Positions 46,318 through 57,512 of a stretch of 64,000 bases of DNA are shown piece by piece (position 1 is the stretch's first letter; each line of letters starts with the position of its first letter). The notes below the pieces were generated by a model. The model was given only the letters and a program-made list of their open reading frames with translations. It made no database searches and was not told the DNA's origin. The position numbers were made by a program, and so were the translations under genes. The DNA is taken from the NCBI GenBank assembly GCA_023053685.1, contig JALIGW010000005.1:21439001-21503000 (forward strand). Reading direction: 5' to 3'. This DNA comes from Diadophis punctatus similis (Eukaryota > Chordata > Lepidosauria > Squamata > Dipsadidae).

Positions 46318-46810
46318 GAGCAGAATAATGGCCATAAAAGTAATGATGTCAGAGATGGTTATGATAAAGGGTCAATATACCTAATATTACACATCTTGAC
46401 CGCAGCAAGAATTGTGTATGTGCAGCAGTGGAAGAGCGAAAACACCCCTTCAGAGGAGGAGATGATAAGGAAGATACTAGTCTGTGCGGAAATGGACAGA
46501 CTAACGCTAAAAATAAAACATAAAGGAGATACAGAATACTATGCTACATGGAATAGAGTCTATCAATGGTTAGAAAAATGAGGTAGAACTTGGAATGTGA
46601 AAGAATCAGGTTAGGTGGACATGGAAAAAGATATGTAGGTATTAGAATGTAGGTATTAGATGGTTAGAAATGACTGTAAAACACTAGCACTGTGTAAAAT
46701 AGTATATATGTTATTTTGTTTTTACCTTTGTTTCATGGCAAGTGGAATGCCAGGACAATTACACTGTATTCAATATATCTATATGTAAACAATAAGAATA
46801 TATTATAAAA
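46318..46810 (+). repeat. L1 ORF2 C-terminus and 3' UTR
   Basis: In frame to the stop at 46579: ILHILTAARIVYVQQWKSEN, TPSEEEMIRKILVCAEMDRL, TLKIKHKGDTEYYATWNRVY, QWLEK. This is the conserved C-terminal block of squamate L1 ORF2 (TAARIxxAQxWK...EMDxLT). It is followed by a 3' UTR ending in TATTATAAAAAAATTAATG. Only the last 107 codons are open, so it is a 5'-truncated copy. Confidence 0.88.
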
Positions 46811-48532
46811 AAATTAATGATGTCAGATAACCCTAGTTCCAGCTCCTGCTGGATAGCCATATTGTGTGGTCCTTTTAAGACTGTCCTGATTGAACATCCA
46901 TTTTATTTGACGCTTTATGCACTCCCCCATTAGACATTGTGTGGCCATTTTGTGCATTCTGTAGAGTGACCATATTGTATAGCCTTTTTGCAGTTCCATG
47001 GCAGCCAGTTTTTGGGGGGAGGGGGCATTTTGTGTATGGCAGAGAACAATGAAGGAGATATGACTTCATATCTCTGCAAATCTGTTCCTCTATTCAAATG
47101 TATGTGCCCTCTCTTTTCTTAAAAAGAGCCATTGATCCAGGGAGAATGGCTGCCAAGGGCTCCAGATCTGGAATATAAAACTTACCATACAGTAGCAAAA
47201 GGCTGTGGATCAATTAATTTTTTTAGCCATCATCTAATGAACATCAAAAAATTTTGAAGTCCTAATCTGCTCATCCTAGTTCCTGTTCTGAGAACTAGAT
47301 GAAATATAAATCTTTATGTCACTGCTGAATATCCTCTTGATGTCATGTTTTTCTATATTTAGGGGAAATCATTATTGAATCATAGACTGCTAAAGGAGCA
47401 TTGTTCCCCCTCAGCAGGATAAATGTACCATCAAGGATGTGCAAATAATGTACAGAGTTGAGTTGAGTGAATTGATATGTCAAATGTTTGCATTGCTGGC
47501 TCCAGCTTTGAAAGCGGTTCACTTTAAAAACCTTTTTGCTTTGTTGAAATCTACAAATTAAGTTTTGGATTTTGGGGGAGTGGGGGGGGGGAAACATCTA
47601 AAAAGGGTCACAGAAAATAGCCATCATACAGAAAGGGAGATGCTGGAAATGACATCCTTTTGATAAAAGGTATACTCTTTATTTTTCTTACATAAAATGT
47701 AACTACTGTGAATATTATCCTGCAGTAGTGGCAGTTTGAAAAAGGCTTTTCCATTTTAAAAAATATTTATGTAATTGTTGTTAAGGTTGTGCATGCAGCA
47801 ATTTATGTTATCAATGCAAGATTTAGCTTTATAATCGAGCTATCTTGAGCTGTAAGATAATTGCATACTTATTGTAAATTCTTGCTCTCTTGCACTAGAC
47901 AGATAATACCTTGCATTGTTGGCTGGAATATTACGTGCATGACGGCTGAGAGATTCTTCTTGACATAAACCTTTCCCAAATATACTTTCTGGATACACAT
48001 ATAGTAGAGAGCCCTTACAGGTTATTAATGAAAATCCTTTATTCTGCACATCTATCTGACAATATAGAACTCAGCAATTGAAGTCAGCAACCTTAACTTA
48101 CAAATACATTTGCTTTTGGTACTTTTTATTATTTATCATATGCAATTTAATATTGTTATGGGTTAACAGAAAAACTCTGAGTAGTTTCCATTAATTCTTC
48201 CAGTAAAAAATATTTTTTCTGAAAGAACTTGAAATACCAGTTTCAGTGAGCCTTTTCTGTGTTGGTTTCTTAGGCAAATTTCCTATTGTAAAGAGAAACT
48301 GAAAAATATCTCACCATCTTTTTAAGAAAACATGTCTCTTTATACAAATTTGTATGCTTTTTAAAATCATAGCCTCATGAGGCTACCCAGGTGCAGTTTT
48401 CAATGTAGATGTAGTTGAATACTTTCATTAATACGATCATGGCTTATTGACACAAGCAATGTTGCGTACGGCTTACTGTTTACTAATACTAGGATTCAGA
48501 CCATCTGTTTGAAATATGGAATTAGCAAAATT
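46811..48532. other. Unique-looking intron stretch
   Basis: Contains G-rich run near 47581-47592. No repeat or exon recognised. Confidence 0.4.
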
Positions 48533-49330
48533 ATTTATTTTATTTTATTTTAATAAAATTTATATGCCGCCCAACTCCCAAGAGGGACTCTGGGCGGCTT
48601 ACAACTATAAAAATACAATAACAAGATAAAAAAACAATTAGCACAACAATTCAAGCATACCTTTCAAAAATGGTACATTACAACACATACATACATGGGG
48701 TGATTCATTAGCCCCAGACCTGCCGAAAAAGCCAGGTCTTAAGGACCTTCCGGAAGGCCAGCAAGGTGGGGTTATTACGGATCTCGGTAGGTAGTTCATT
48801 CCATAGGGTCGGAGCCGCAACAGAGAAGGACCTCGCCCTCGTACCTGGCAGCCGACATTGTCTGGCTGACGGGACCCAGAGAAGGCCCTCCCTGTGCGAT
48901 CTCACTGGTTGTTGGGAGGAATGCTGTAGAAGGCGGTCACGTAGATAAACTGGTCCTGAGCCATGTAGGGCTTTAAAGGTGATAACCAACACCTTGAATT
49001 GCGTCCGGAGACCAATCGGTAACCAGTGCAGCTCGCGTAAGATGAAAGTCATGTTGGTATACCTAGGGGCGCCCACAACAGTGTGCGCAGCTGCATTCTG
49101 GACCAATTGTAGTCTCTGAACACTTCAAGGTAGAGTGTTGCAATAATCATGTAGAGCTTGTTGCAATAATCAAGCCATGAGGTGATGAGGGCATGAGTGA
49201 CGGTGAGAAGAGCCTCTCGATCCAGATAGGGTCGCAATTGGTGCACTAGGCGAACCTGTGCAAAGGTCCCCCTAGCTACAGCTGTCAGATGGTGGTCTAA
49301 TTTCAGCTGTGAGTCTGTGAGTCTATTCTA
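48533..49330 (-). repeat. CR1-type LINE 3' end with reverse-transcriptase C-terminus
   Basis: The minus strand from 49106 to 48708 is open for 132 codons: HTVVGAPRYTNMTFILRELH, WLPIGLRTQFKVLVITFKAL, HGSGPVYLRDRLLQ, RARSFSVAAPTLWNELPTEI and LLAFRKVLKTWLFRQVWG. Upstream (49246-49120) DREALLTVTHALITSWLDYC is the thumb region, after a frame change at a local duplication (TTGCAATAATCA twice, 49137-49170). The 3' UTR is GCCGCCCAACTCCC...GACTCTGGGCGGCTTAC with an A/T tail at 48533-48552. This is the most intact CR1 copy here. Confidence 0.92.
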
Positions 49331-49338
49331 TTTTAATA

Positions 49339-49941
49339 CAGTAATCCTTAACTTATGACCACAGCCGGGGCCAGAATTTCCATTGTTAAGTTATGCGGTC
49401 ATAAAGCGTAATGTCACATGACCACATCGCTTAACGATAGCAATTCTGACAGTTCCGGTTGCCATCGTAACTCCAGACATGTGGGTCATCAATAGAGAAG
49501 CAGAGGGAATCCCAGGTAAGGAGAAAGGGCAGGCTAGGTATGCTTGATCAGCAGCAGAAGACAACAAAGATCAGCTAGGGTATTACATACATTGGAATAC
49601 TATGAAGCACATCCTGAAAAACAAATGGCGTTGATCTTCTTAGATGCGCAGAAAGTATTTGACAACGTAAACTGGAAATTTATGGTACTACAATTAAAGG
49701 TTTCTCAGACCGCGGAATGCAGGGGCCAAAAGGGCATAAATGAGGGCATATGGTTGGGGAGAATTGAAGTGCTCCTTCATTGTATGTGCAGGCAAGGTGC
49801 CAAGTGCCCAAATTTTGATTATGTGACCATGGGGTGCTGCAGTGGCTATAACTTTGAGGACTGGTCGTAAGTCCCTTTGTTCAGTGCCTCCATAACTTCA
49901 AACAGTTGCTGAACAATTGGTCTTAAGTTGAGGACTACCTG
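49339..49941. mobile_element. TA-MITE split by L1 sequence
   Basis: Left end CAGTAATCCTTAACTTATG after TA; right end TTAAGTTGAGGACTACCTG before TA. The left body has GGCCAGAATTTCCATTGTTA and GGTCATAAAGCG; the right body resumes with TTTTGATTATGTGACCATGG and GCAGTGGCTATAACTTTGAG. L1-derived DNA lies between. Confidence 0.8.
49523..49705 (+). repeat. L1 ORF2 fragment inside the MITE
   Basis: Frame 49544 onward reads VLHTLEYYEAHPEKQMALIF, LDAQKVFDNVNWKFMVLQLK, the palm region of L1 reverse transcriptase including the FLDAxKAFDxVNW motif (Ala to Val here). The fragment ends abruptly near 49705. Confidence 0.87.
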
Positions 49942-50197
49942 TACTTGTTATTATGTCCAATTTGGAAAGATTTCATTGGAAGAGGGGTATCCAGGAAGAA
50001 ATACTAGCTGCTTAACATAAAAAATTATTTGAGGTTTATGTGTTTTTTTCAATACTTTTCATTATATTATTTCTGAAATGGGATTTTAATAAATGCTTAT
50101 TCTCTTCTGCATGATTACAAGCAATGCAGTCTTTCAAGTTATTATGATGCATTCCAAACATAGGTTCTTCCTTTCCAAAGATTCAAAAACTTTATCG

Positions 50198-50253
50198 TAT
50201 GTATGTATGTATGTATGTATGTATGTATGTATGTATGTATGTATGTATGTATC

Positions 50254-50333
<80 letters not shown>

Positions 50334-50406
50334 CCATCCATCCATCCATCCATCCATCGATTGATCAATAGGCAGGCAGGCAGACAGACAGAGATAGATA
50401 GATAGA
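50198..50406. repeat. Compound (ATGT)n-(CTAT)n-(CATC)n-(GGCA)n-(GATA)n microsatellite
   Basis: Five tetranucleotide runs in a row: about 13 ATGT, about 20 CTAT, 6-7 CATC, then AGGC/AGAC and GATA units. Confidence 0.97.
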
Positions 50407-50733
50407 TATATTCATATTTTCCTATTAGCCAGTTTATTAGAGCAAACAAAATATATGCAATAAGCATTTAAATGAACTTTTAAATTTATAACAATTTAAA
50501 TTAAAATGCAAGCTCAGTAATGAATTATTTGCTTTCATTGGACAGGAAGATTTATGCCTCATATGCATATTCCTTAGTACATTAATTGTTAAAGATGCTT
50601 GGCTCACAGAACATTTCCTTGCAGCTTGATAACAAAGTAGTCTATTTAGACAGGTGAATATATAAGTCATTGGGGTGTAGGGAGAGTGTTGGTCTAGGAT
50701 GGTGTCAGGAGCTGGGGTAAAATTCAAAAGTAA

Positions 50734-51336
50734 AGGTAAAGGTTCCCCCGCACATGCGTGCTAGTCATTTCCGGCTCCAGAATAGAATAGAACAGAACAG
50801 AACAGAACAGAACAGAACAGAACAGAACAGAACAGAACAGAACAGAACAGAACAGAATAGAATAGAATAGAATAGAATAGAATAGAATAGAATTTTATTG
50901 GCCAAGTGTGATTGGACACATAAGGAATTTGGTGCATAGGCTCTCAGTGTACATAAAAGAAAAGATCCGTTCGTCAAGAATCATAAGGTACAACACTTAA
51001 TGATATTCCAGGTACAAATAAGCAATCAAATCGTATTAGGAACCATATTAGGAACTCTAGGGGCATTGCTCATCTCCGTTTCTAAGCCAAAGAGCCAGCG
51101 CTGTGGCCGGCATGACTAAATACCAAAGGCACACGGAGCGCTGTTACCTTCCCACCAAAGTAGTCCCTATTTTTCTAGATGCATTTTTTACATGCTTTCG
51201 AACTGCTAGGTTGAGAGAAGCTGGGACAAGTAATGGGAGCTCACTCTGTTATGTGGCGCTAGGGATTCGAACCACTGAACTGCTGACCTTCTGATCGACA
51301 AGCTCAGCGTCTTAGCCACTTAGCCACCGCGTCCCT
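50734..51336 (-). repeat. tRNA-derived squamate SINE split by a CR1 insertion
   Basis: Minus strand: the head GGGACGCGGTGGCTAAGTGG (A-box) with GGTTCGAATCCCTAG (B-box) at the right end. The body includes CATGCCGGCCACAGCGCTGG and AGCGCTCCGTGTGCCTTTGG; the tail GGAACCTTTACCTTTAC is at the left. TAAAATTCAAAAGTAA flanks it on both sides (50718-50733 and 51337-51352), a 16-bp target duplication. The interior is interrupted at 50781-51054. Confidence 0.92.
50781..51054 (-). repeat. CR1 3' end with (AATAG)n/(AACAG)n array, inserted in the SINE
   Basis: The pentamer array (AGAACAGAAC... and AATAGAATAG..., 50781-50893) is followed by ATTTTATTGGCCAAGTGTGA, TTGGACACATAAGGAATTTG and CTCTCAGTGTACATAAAAGA, the 3' end of the snake CR1 lineage known to carry an (AATAG)n tail. 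CTCCAG/CTCTAG flank it (50775-50780, 51055-51060), a short target duplication. Confidence 0.85.
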
Positions 51337-51352
51337 TAAAATTCAAAAGTAA

Positions 51353-52099
51353 CTACCAGTTTATTTCATGCTACCTATACACAAGTATCTGATCTAGTAG
51401 CGGTCAATGCAAATTCATGCTAGATAAGAGTGAAAGGAATTCATGGGGGGCTTAAGTCTCTTGTGGGAGCTTAGCAACTCCAAACTGATGGGAATCAATC
51501 TGGGCAAATGTGAGCTCAGCCCTGGTCATCTACAGATGGAGTGGTATAGATCAAGTACAAATTCAGCCATGGAAGTTCACTGTGTAACTTCAGCCTCTCA
51601 TTATATCTCAGTTCAAATGGCTCTATGGAAAACATAGAGGAAGAAATACCGTACATGGTAGTTAAGCTCATGAAAGATAGGAAGGATTCTCTGTCCAGAG
51701 TTGGCCAAAGGAGAGGAGTCAATGAAATATGATTTATATTCAAGGGTGTTTCAGAGAGATATCAGCCTAGAGTCGCAGATCATGGACAACTCTTAAGAAT
51801 ATAACTTGCTTTGTTTAATGGTCCATGAGAATGTCCTTGAGAGACTGAAGGAAGAGGAGGGGGAAAGCAATTTAGGATAACATCAGATAAGAGACAGCTT
51901 AGCCCACAAAAGCAATGAGGGTGTGGAAAATGTCTCCGAAGGGACCTTCCCTAGTTTCTTGGATTGTAAAGACAAGGTGGGAGAGATGTATTTTCAAACT
52001 TGCAAGTTTTTTTACTGTAACCTTACAATAAAGATAGTGTTAGTGCTCATAGTTGGTGTTTCCTGTATGGAGTACCTCTAATGGCTGACATTTCAGTTG
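51353..52099. other. Unique-looking intron stretch
   Basis: No repeat or exon recognised. Confidence 0.4.
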
Positions 52100-52107
52100 G
52101 GTTTGTA

Positions 52108-52455
52108 CAGGGGCGGGTTCCTCTTACCTGGCTACCGGTGCGCTGCGTGCGCATCATCACATTTCCCGCACACGCTCGCTACGCGCGAGTGTCCCCTCGC
52201 GCGATTTTGCTTCCACACATGCACAGGAAGCAAAAAATCACCGAAATCTCACAAGGGGATGTGCGCGTGCTCGAGCGTCCCCTCATGACATTTTGCTTCC
52301 GCGCATGAGCAAAAAGGCCAAAAATTCAGAAAAAAAGATGGTGCCGCGCAACGGACCGGCGAAGATGGCACCGGAGCCGTCGCATGAAAATTACGCAACT
52401 GGCTGGTCCCTACCAGAACGGTGGAGTGGACTGCACTGGTAGGAACCCACCACTG
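52108..52455. mobile_element. hAT MITE (348 bp), CAGGGGCGGGTTCC family
   Basis: Begins CAGGGGCGGGTTCCTCTTAC and ends TGGTAGGAACCCACCACTG. Flanked by GGTTTGTA (52100-52107) and GGTTTGGA (52456-52463), 7/8. GC-rich core with CGCGCGAGTG and GAAGCAAAAAATCACCG units, CTACCGGTGCG near the left end. Confidence 0.9.
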
Positions 52456-52463
52456 GGTTTGGA

Positions 52464-53197
52464 GCTCAGTTAAGGCCTTTAAATCTATCATTGGCCTGAT
52501 TACTAGTACTTCTGAAGAGCATGCCACAGCTTCTCAGTCCATCTCACCATCCACATTGCCTGGGTTGCTGAAAAGACAAAGAGTATGGAATCGATGATAT
52601 GAAAGGGATCAGATTATTGAGGAGAATACAGCTCAGGAGGTGCTATCTCCAGGGGTTCAAATTTGGAAGTATTTGATTCAGCAAAGGATGTGTAACTAAC
52701 ACATAATGGACAGAAATTCAATATTTCTGTCATTTGCAATGCTGATCATCTTCCACCAACTATTTCTTCTTCTTTTGTACCCCAATCACAGTTCTTGGCC
52801 AAAAAAAGATTAATGTTATAATCAAGAAAAGAGTTTTTATACAGTTTTGCAAGTTAATAGATTTCTAATTTCTGAATAGTAGCCACAAATATGGGGATGT
52901 GAAACTAACTAGGAACTTATAAAGGGAGTGTGATCACATGGATAACTCAAGGGGAAAGAAACAAAGTGGGGAAATAAGAAGAGTTGGCAGGCTTGTAAAT
53001 CCAGTGAGAAGAAAAAGGGACCTGGGAAACAGATCTGAGGATTAAGTCAAGGAATCCTGGTATTTTGACATTCTGAGAAGGAGCATAATTGGATTAGGAG
53101 AACACAAAAGTTCTGAATGAATGCAGAGCTCAAAATGGATAGAGAAGAAGGCACACACACATAGTCCTATCCTTGCTTCCCTCTAAAATTCATTCAG
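52464..53197. other. Unique-looking intron stretch
   Basis: No repeat or exon recognised. Confidence 0.4.
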
Positions 53198-53205
53198 GTT
53201 GAAGG

Positions 53206-53581
53206 CAGAGGTGGGTTCGGACCGGTTCGGATGGGTTCACTCGAACCGGTAGCAACCCACTGGTGACATCAAGATGACATCACAGAACCAGTTCTGTCGG
53301 TGCCGGTCCGTGGACGCCCCCATCTTTTATTATTGTTATTATTATTATTGTTGTTGTTGTTATTTTGAATTTTTCTGGTTTTTTTTTTCTATGCATGGGC
53401 AGAAGCCGAGTTTCCTGCACTGCGCATGCATCGCCATCTTGTTTTCAGCTTTTTTTTAAAAAAAATTATTTCTGGCACTGCGCATGCACACGTGCGCGAA
53501 GTGAGCGCACACCCATGAGGCATGGCCACGCAGTACGGGAGGAAGCGAATCGGCAGCGAGGTAAGTTAGAACCCACCCCTG
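53206..53581. mobile_element. hAT MITE (376 bp), CAGAGGTGGGTTC family
   Basis: Begins CAGAGGTGGGTTCGGACCGG and ends GTAAGTTAGAACCCACCCCTG (last 20 bases shown from TAAG). Flanked by GTTGAAGG (53198-53205) and GTTGAAGT (53582-53589), 7/8. Subterminal ACCGGTTCGG and GAACCGGTAG motifs, an (ATT)n/(GTT)n run at 53330-53362 and CACTGCGCATGCA repeats (53420, 53476). Confidence 0.9.
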
Positions 53582-53643
53582 GTTGAAGTTCTGAAAAAGG
53601 ACCTATACAGAAGTTGCTTGAAAACAAGTGCAGTGGTATACAG

Positions 53644-56158
53644 CAGTGGTTCCCAAAGTGGGCGGTACTGCCCCCTGGGGGGCAGTGGGATGATTTAGGG
53701 AGGCAATAAGGGGCAAGGGGGGCGGCAGGGGGTGCTAAGAGGCAAGGGGGGTGGCAGAGGAGTGCTGGAGGTGGGCCCCTCGCAGGGCGCAATTCTGCCT
53801 GGGGCTCTGTTGGCCGCCAGTCAGCTGAGCACTTCCAGTTCCGGCCCGACTTGCCCCATCACCTCCTGCGCCTGCGCGTACCGTACGCTGGCAGCCATGC
53901 TAAGCCTTGTGCGTGCTGCTCTGTTTTGCATGGCTCGGCAAACTTTCCCTATTTTTTTTAAATTAAAAAAGCAGGTTTCTACTACTCCCCCTTCGCAACT
54001 GTAACTCTTATCAAATCAGATGTGAACACACACATATTGTAAGTATTCTGATTTTCAGAGCAGAAATGGCAGAAGGAGAAAAATCAAAGAAGAAATGTAA
54101 ACAATATAGTGTGGAATATCTGAAGTATGGATTTATACCAGCACCATCAAACCAGCAGCTGCCATAGAGCCTACTATGTGAAAAAATATTTTCTAATGAG
54201 GCAATGAAGCCTTCAGACTGAACGAACATTTGAAGAAGGCACATCCTGACAAGGCAGACAAGAACCTAACTTTTTTTCAATCACTTCGTGACAAATTTCA
54301 AAAGCGCCCAACACTGTCACGTATGTTTTACAATGCTTCCCAACAAAACACTGATGGTTTGTGTGCATCATACAACATTTCATTGCTGATTGCTAAGTCT
54401 GGAAAGCCACATACTATTGGTGAAGAACTCATCCTACCAGCCATTAGTGAGGTTCTGAGTACTGTTTTGCGTAAGTCACCACATGATATGATTAAGACAA
54501 TTCCTCTCAGCAACAATTCAGTGCAAAGACGCATAGATGAAATAGCTGAGAATGTGGAAGATGTATTGTGCAGCATACTACGGACAACAGACTTTGCATT
54601 ACAGTTGGATGAATCAACTTTGCCAGGCAATGAATCTTTGCTTCTTGCTTATGTGCGCTTTATTAAAGACGAAAGTTTGACTCAAGAGTCGTTATTTGCG
54701 AGGCAACTAAAAACAGATACTAAAGGGGAGTCAATATTTCATGTTGTTGAGCAGTTTTTCAAAGACAAGGAAATTCCACTTACCAACATACTTGCTTGTG
54801 CAACTGATGGAGCACCATCAATGACTGGTCGCTACCATGGGTGTGTTGCTTACTTGAAAAAAGCAATGCCAAATGTATTTACTGTGTCATTCATCGCCAA
54901 CATCTGGTTGCAAAAAACCTCAGTGATATCTTACACAAATCATTACACAGTGAACAAAATTAAAGTACGTGCTCTCAATGATCGACTATTCCGAGAGCTC
55001 TGTGTTGAGAATTATGAAGATTTTTATTGTTTCCTGGTTCATACTGAAGTTCATTGGCTATCAAAAGGCAACTGTGTGAGACGCTTTTACAATCTTTTTG
55101 ACACTGTTGTGGAGTTTTTTGTAGTCAAGAATGTGTTGCTCAGTGATGAACTGAGATCAGACATGACATTGCTTATTTATCAGAACTGTTTGCAAAGTTC
55201 AATGAAGTGAATTTGCAGTTGCAAGGAAATGAGGTCAATCTTATTAAGGCCAAATCTGTCATCACTACGTTTATTTCAAAGTTAACTCAATTCAAGCCCA
55301 ATATAGGCCGTCACGAGCTATACCAATTTCCGAGCTTGTCTGAGCTAGAAGAGAAAGGTGGGATTCAAGATGATGATCTACAAGTTTTTTGTGACCAGTT
55401 GGACATGCTGCACAAAGATATGTCTGAGCGATATCAGGATCTTCTTTTGATGGAAATTCCAGATTGGGTGATAAATCCATTTTCAGATATTGAGGAAGAT
55501 GGGGTAGTGGAGGAACAACTAATAGAGCTGCAAAATGACATTGAGCTGAAGCCAAAGTTTAAGAAATCGTACCAAGAGTTTTGGTTACAGAAGGAAATTT
55601 CTGATCGCTATCCTGCACTATGGACAGTGGTTAAGAAGCTCCTTGTTGCATTTCCAACATCATATTTGGTGGAACGTGGTTTCACTGTGGTCATCCAACT
55701 TCTTTCCAAGCAAAGAAATCGACTCCAGATTACTGAACGTGGTGATTTAAGACTCCTGCTAAGTGACTTAAAACCAGACATTGGGAAACTGGTATCACTT
55801 CATCAAGCCCATCCATCACTTTAAGAATTTACTGAACAGTGAAATAGTTACTAAATTTTACTGAGTTTACTAAGTTAGTAGTTACTAAGGTTCTTGATAA
55901 ATGACTATCAGACTTTGAAAACCTGGTATCACTGGATCATGTTCAACAATTTTGTTGAATTAACAAAAGATTTTTAAATTGGATTTTGAATAAATGTACA
56001 ATTAATTGTTACAGTTTTGAATTTTACTGTTACTATCTTCCTTAATGGATCGTGCAAACCGCTATTCCGAACAATGCTATTTATAGGGGGTGGAGGGCAC
56101 TGAGGATGAGTTTGTAGCACCAAAGGGGTGGTGCACTGAAAAAGTTTGGGAACCACTG
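53644..56158 (+). mobile_element. Complete, decayed autonomous hAT transposon (2.5 kb)
   Basis: Begins CAGTGGTTCCCAAAGTGGGC and ends AAAGTTTGGGAACCACTG, terminal inverted repeats of about 14 bp. GTATACAG flanks it exactly on both sides (53636-53643, 56159-56166). Between them is a single transposase gene on the plus strand, a GC-rich 5' region with GGGGGGCGGCAGGGGGTGC-type repeats, and a 3' region after the stop at 55822. It is the only element in the window with a nearly full transposase. Confidence 0.95.
54066..55824 (+). pseudogene. hAT transposase with BED finger (ZBED5/SCAND3-like), disrupted
   Basis: ATG at 54066 opens MAEGEKSKKKCKQYSVEYLK, YGFIPAPSNQQLP, then an in-frame TAG at 54165 (codon 34). 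A C-x2-C...H-x4-H finger follows (LLCEKIFSNEAMKPS, then RLNEHLKKAHPDK after a one-base loss near 54210). The RNase-H-like core includes FALQLDESTLPGNESLLLAY and ILACATDGAPSMTGR, with the two Asp expected in hAT catalysis. Between about 54884 and 54955 the frame is shifted (the alternate frame gives CVIHRQHLVAKNLSDILHKS). Another shift near 55165 joins to LSELFAKFNEVNLQLQGNEV. The C-terminus has FPTSYLVERGFTVVIQLLSK and QRNRLQITERGDLRLLLSDL, the hAT dimerisation region with the conserved Glu. Stop at 55822. Open pieces 54230-55210 and 55207-55824 are what remains; it cannot make an intact enzyme. Confidence 0.93.
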
Positions 56159-56166
56159 GTATACAG

Positions 56167-57333
56167 TATATGATTCCTTGCTTTATCATAGAGAGAAGTA
56201 TGAGCATATGAAAGCAAATCTAATAGAGCTCATTTTGAGACTTTCTACAGTAGGTGGTCATTAGAAAAAGGCATGGGTAAGGTTGCAGGCATGGCCCTAA
56301 TCTCTCTCCATTTTGAATGTTGCATCTCTGCAAAATGCAGATTTTTTTCACCCTCTTTATGTTCTTACATACATACTTAAATCAAGTAACTTTATCGACC
56401 CATTAATTCCTATTATATCATTCATTATATCTAATCCCATTATCTCATGCGGCCGTATTTTCCTGTAGTATTCTATATAATTATTGGTTATCCACTGTTT
56501 TATTTTAGCAGACTTTGCCACTGGTTTTATATATGTATATATACAATCATATTGCACAATTTCTATGTAGCTATTTTATTAAATGACTGCATATAGAGAA
56601 ACTCTCAGTTTATTGCATGTATAGTTTACTCATTAGTGTATTTTCTTTCCTCGTGAATCAAGGCACAGCAAGGTGTTTTTATCAAGGGATCTTGTTTGAG
56701 TCTAGCAATATCATAACCTGATACAGTTTAATAGAAAACCTCCACAGAGATTATGCTCTGGTCTATTACAACACAGAGTAATATTACATTTTACTTATTA
56801 CCTATTAATACGTTTCTTATTGTTGTTCAATAGTATCCTATCAAGGGTTACTTTTAATACAACTACTAACAATTGAATATTCTCTTTTCAATAAATCTGA
56901 TCTTAGTTATTTTTCCATTTTGTAATATTTTCTCTGTTATTAATTCATAACTTAAAAGTTTAGAATTCTACATCATAGCTGGCAGGTTCACATAACCAAT
57001 ACCTTGCACATATTAATAAAAAAAGTGGAGCCTTCCAAAGTAAAGCACTTGAGAAAAAGTGTACAAAACACTTGCATGGTTATGGATATTTGAGGGAAAT
57101 TATTGTTGGAAGAAATATCCATCTGGTTCAGTTCCAAGTGGGGAGAAAGACACTGGAAACATGGAGACTGATTGGAAAGATGGTTTAATGATGAACAGAA
57201 CCACCAAGCACATGGTTCTGGTGCAGCTGACCACATGGAGTTGAGAGTGGGGTTTTTTTATACCTTCTCTGAGCTTTTTACTTAAACTTCCTGTTCCTGT
57301 GCAACAACATGTATTCTATTGGCTGTTGTATGG
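56167..57333. other. Unique-looking intron stretch
   Basis: AT-rich, nothing recognised. Confidence 0.45.
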
Positions 57334-57341
57334 GTTATGTA

Positions 57342-57504
57342 CAGTAGTGGGATCTAAAGCCATTTGCTACCGGTTCGCTCACATGCACAACACTTCTGCG
57401 CATGCGCAGAAGCGTCCTGGGCTGGTGGGCGGAGCCTCCTGCCACCGGCGCTACCGGTTCGGAGAACCGGGCCGAACCGGGAGCATCCCACTGCTCCTAC
57501 GCTG
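57342..57504. mobile_element. hAT MITE (163 bp) with NRF1-type palindrome
   Basis: Begins CAGTAGTGGGATCTAAAGCC; the matching ATCCCACTGCT lies at 57485-57495, and the element seems to run 9 bp further to GCTG. Flanked by GTTATGTA (57334-57341) and GTTATGTG (57505-57512), 7/8. Core has CTACCGGTTCGCTCAC, TGCGCATGCGCA (57397-57408), and CGGTTCGGAGAACCGG (57452-57467). Confidence 0.82.
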
Positions 57505-57512
57505 GTTATGTG

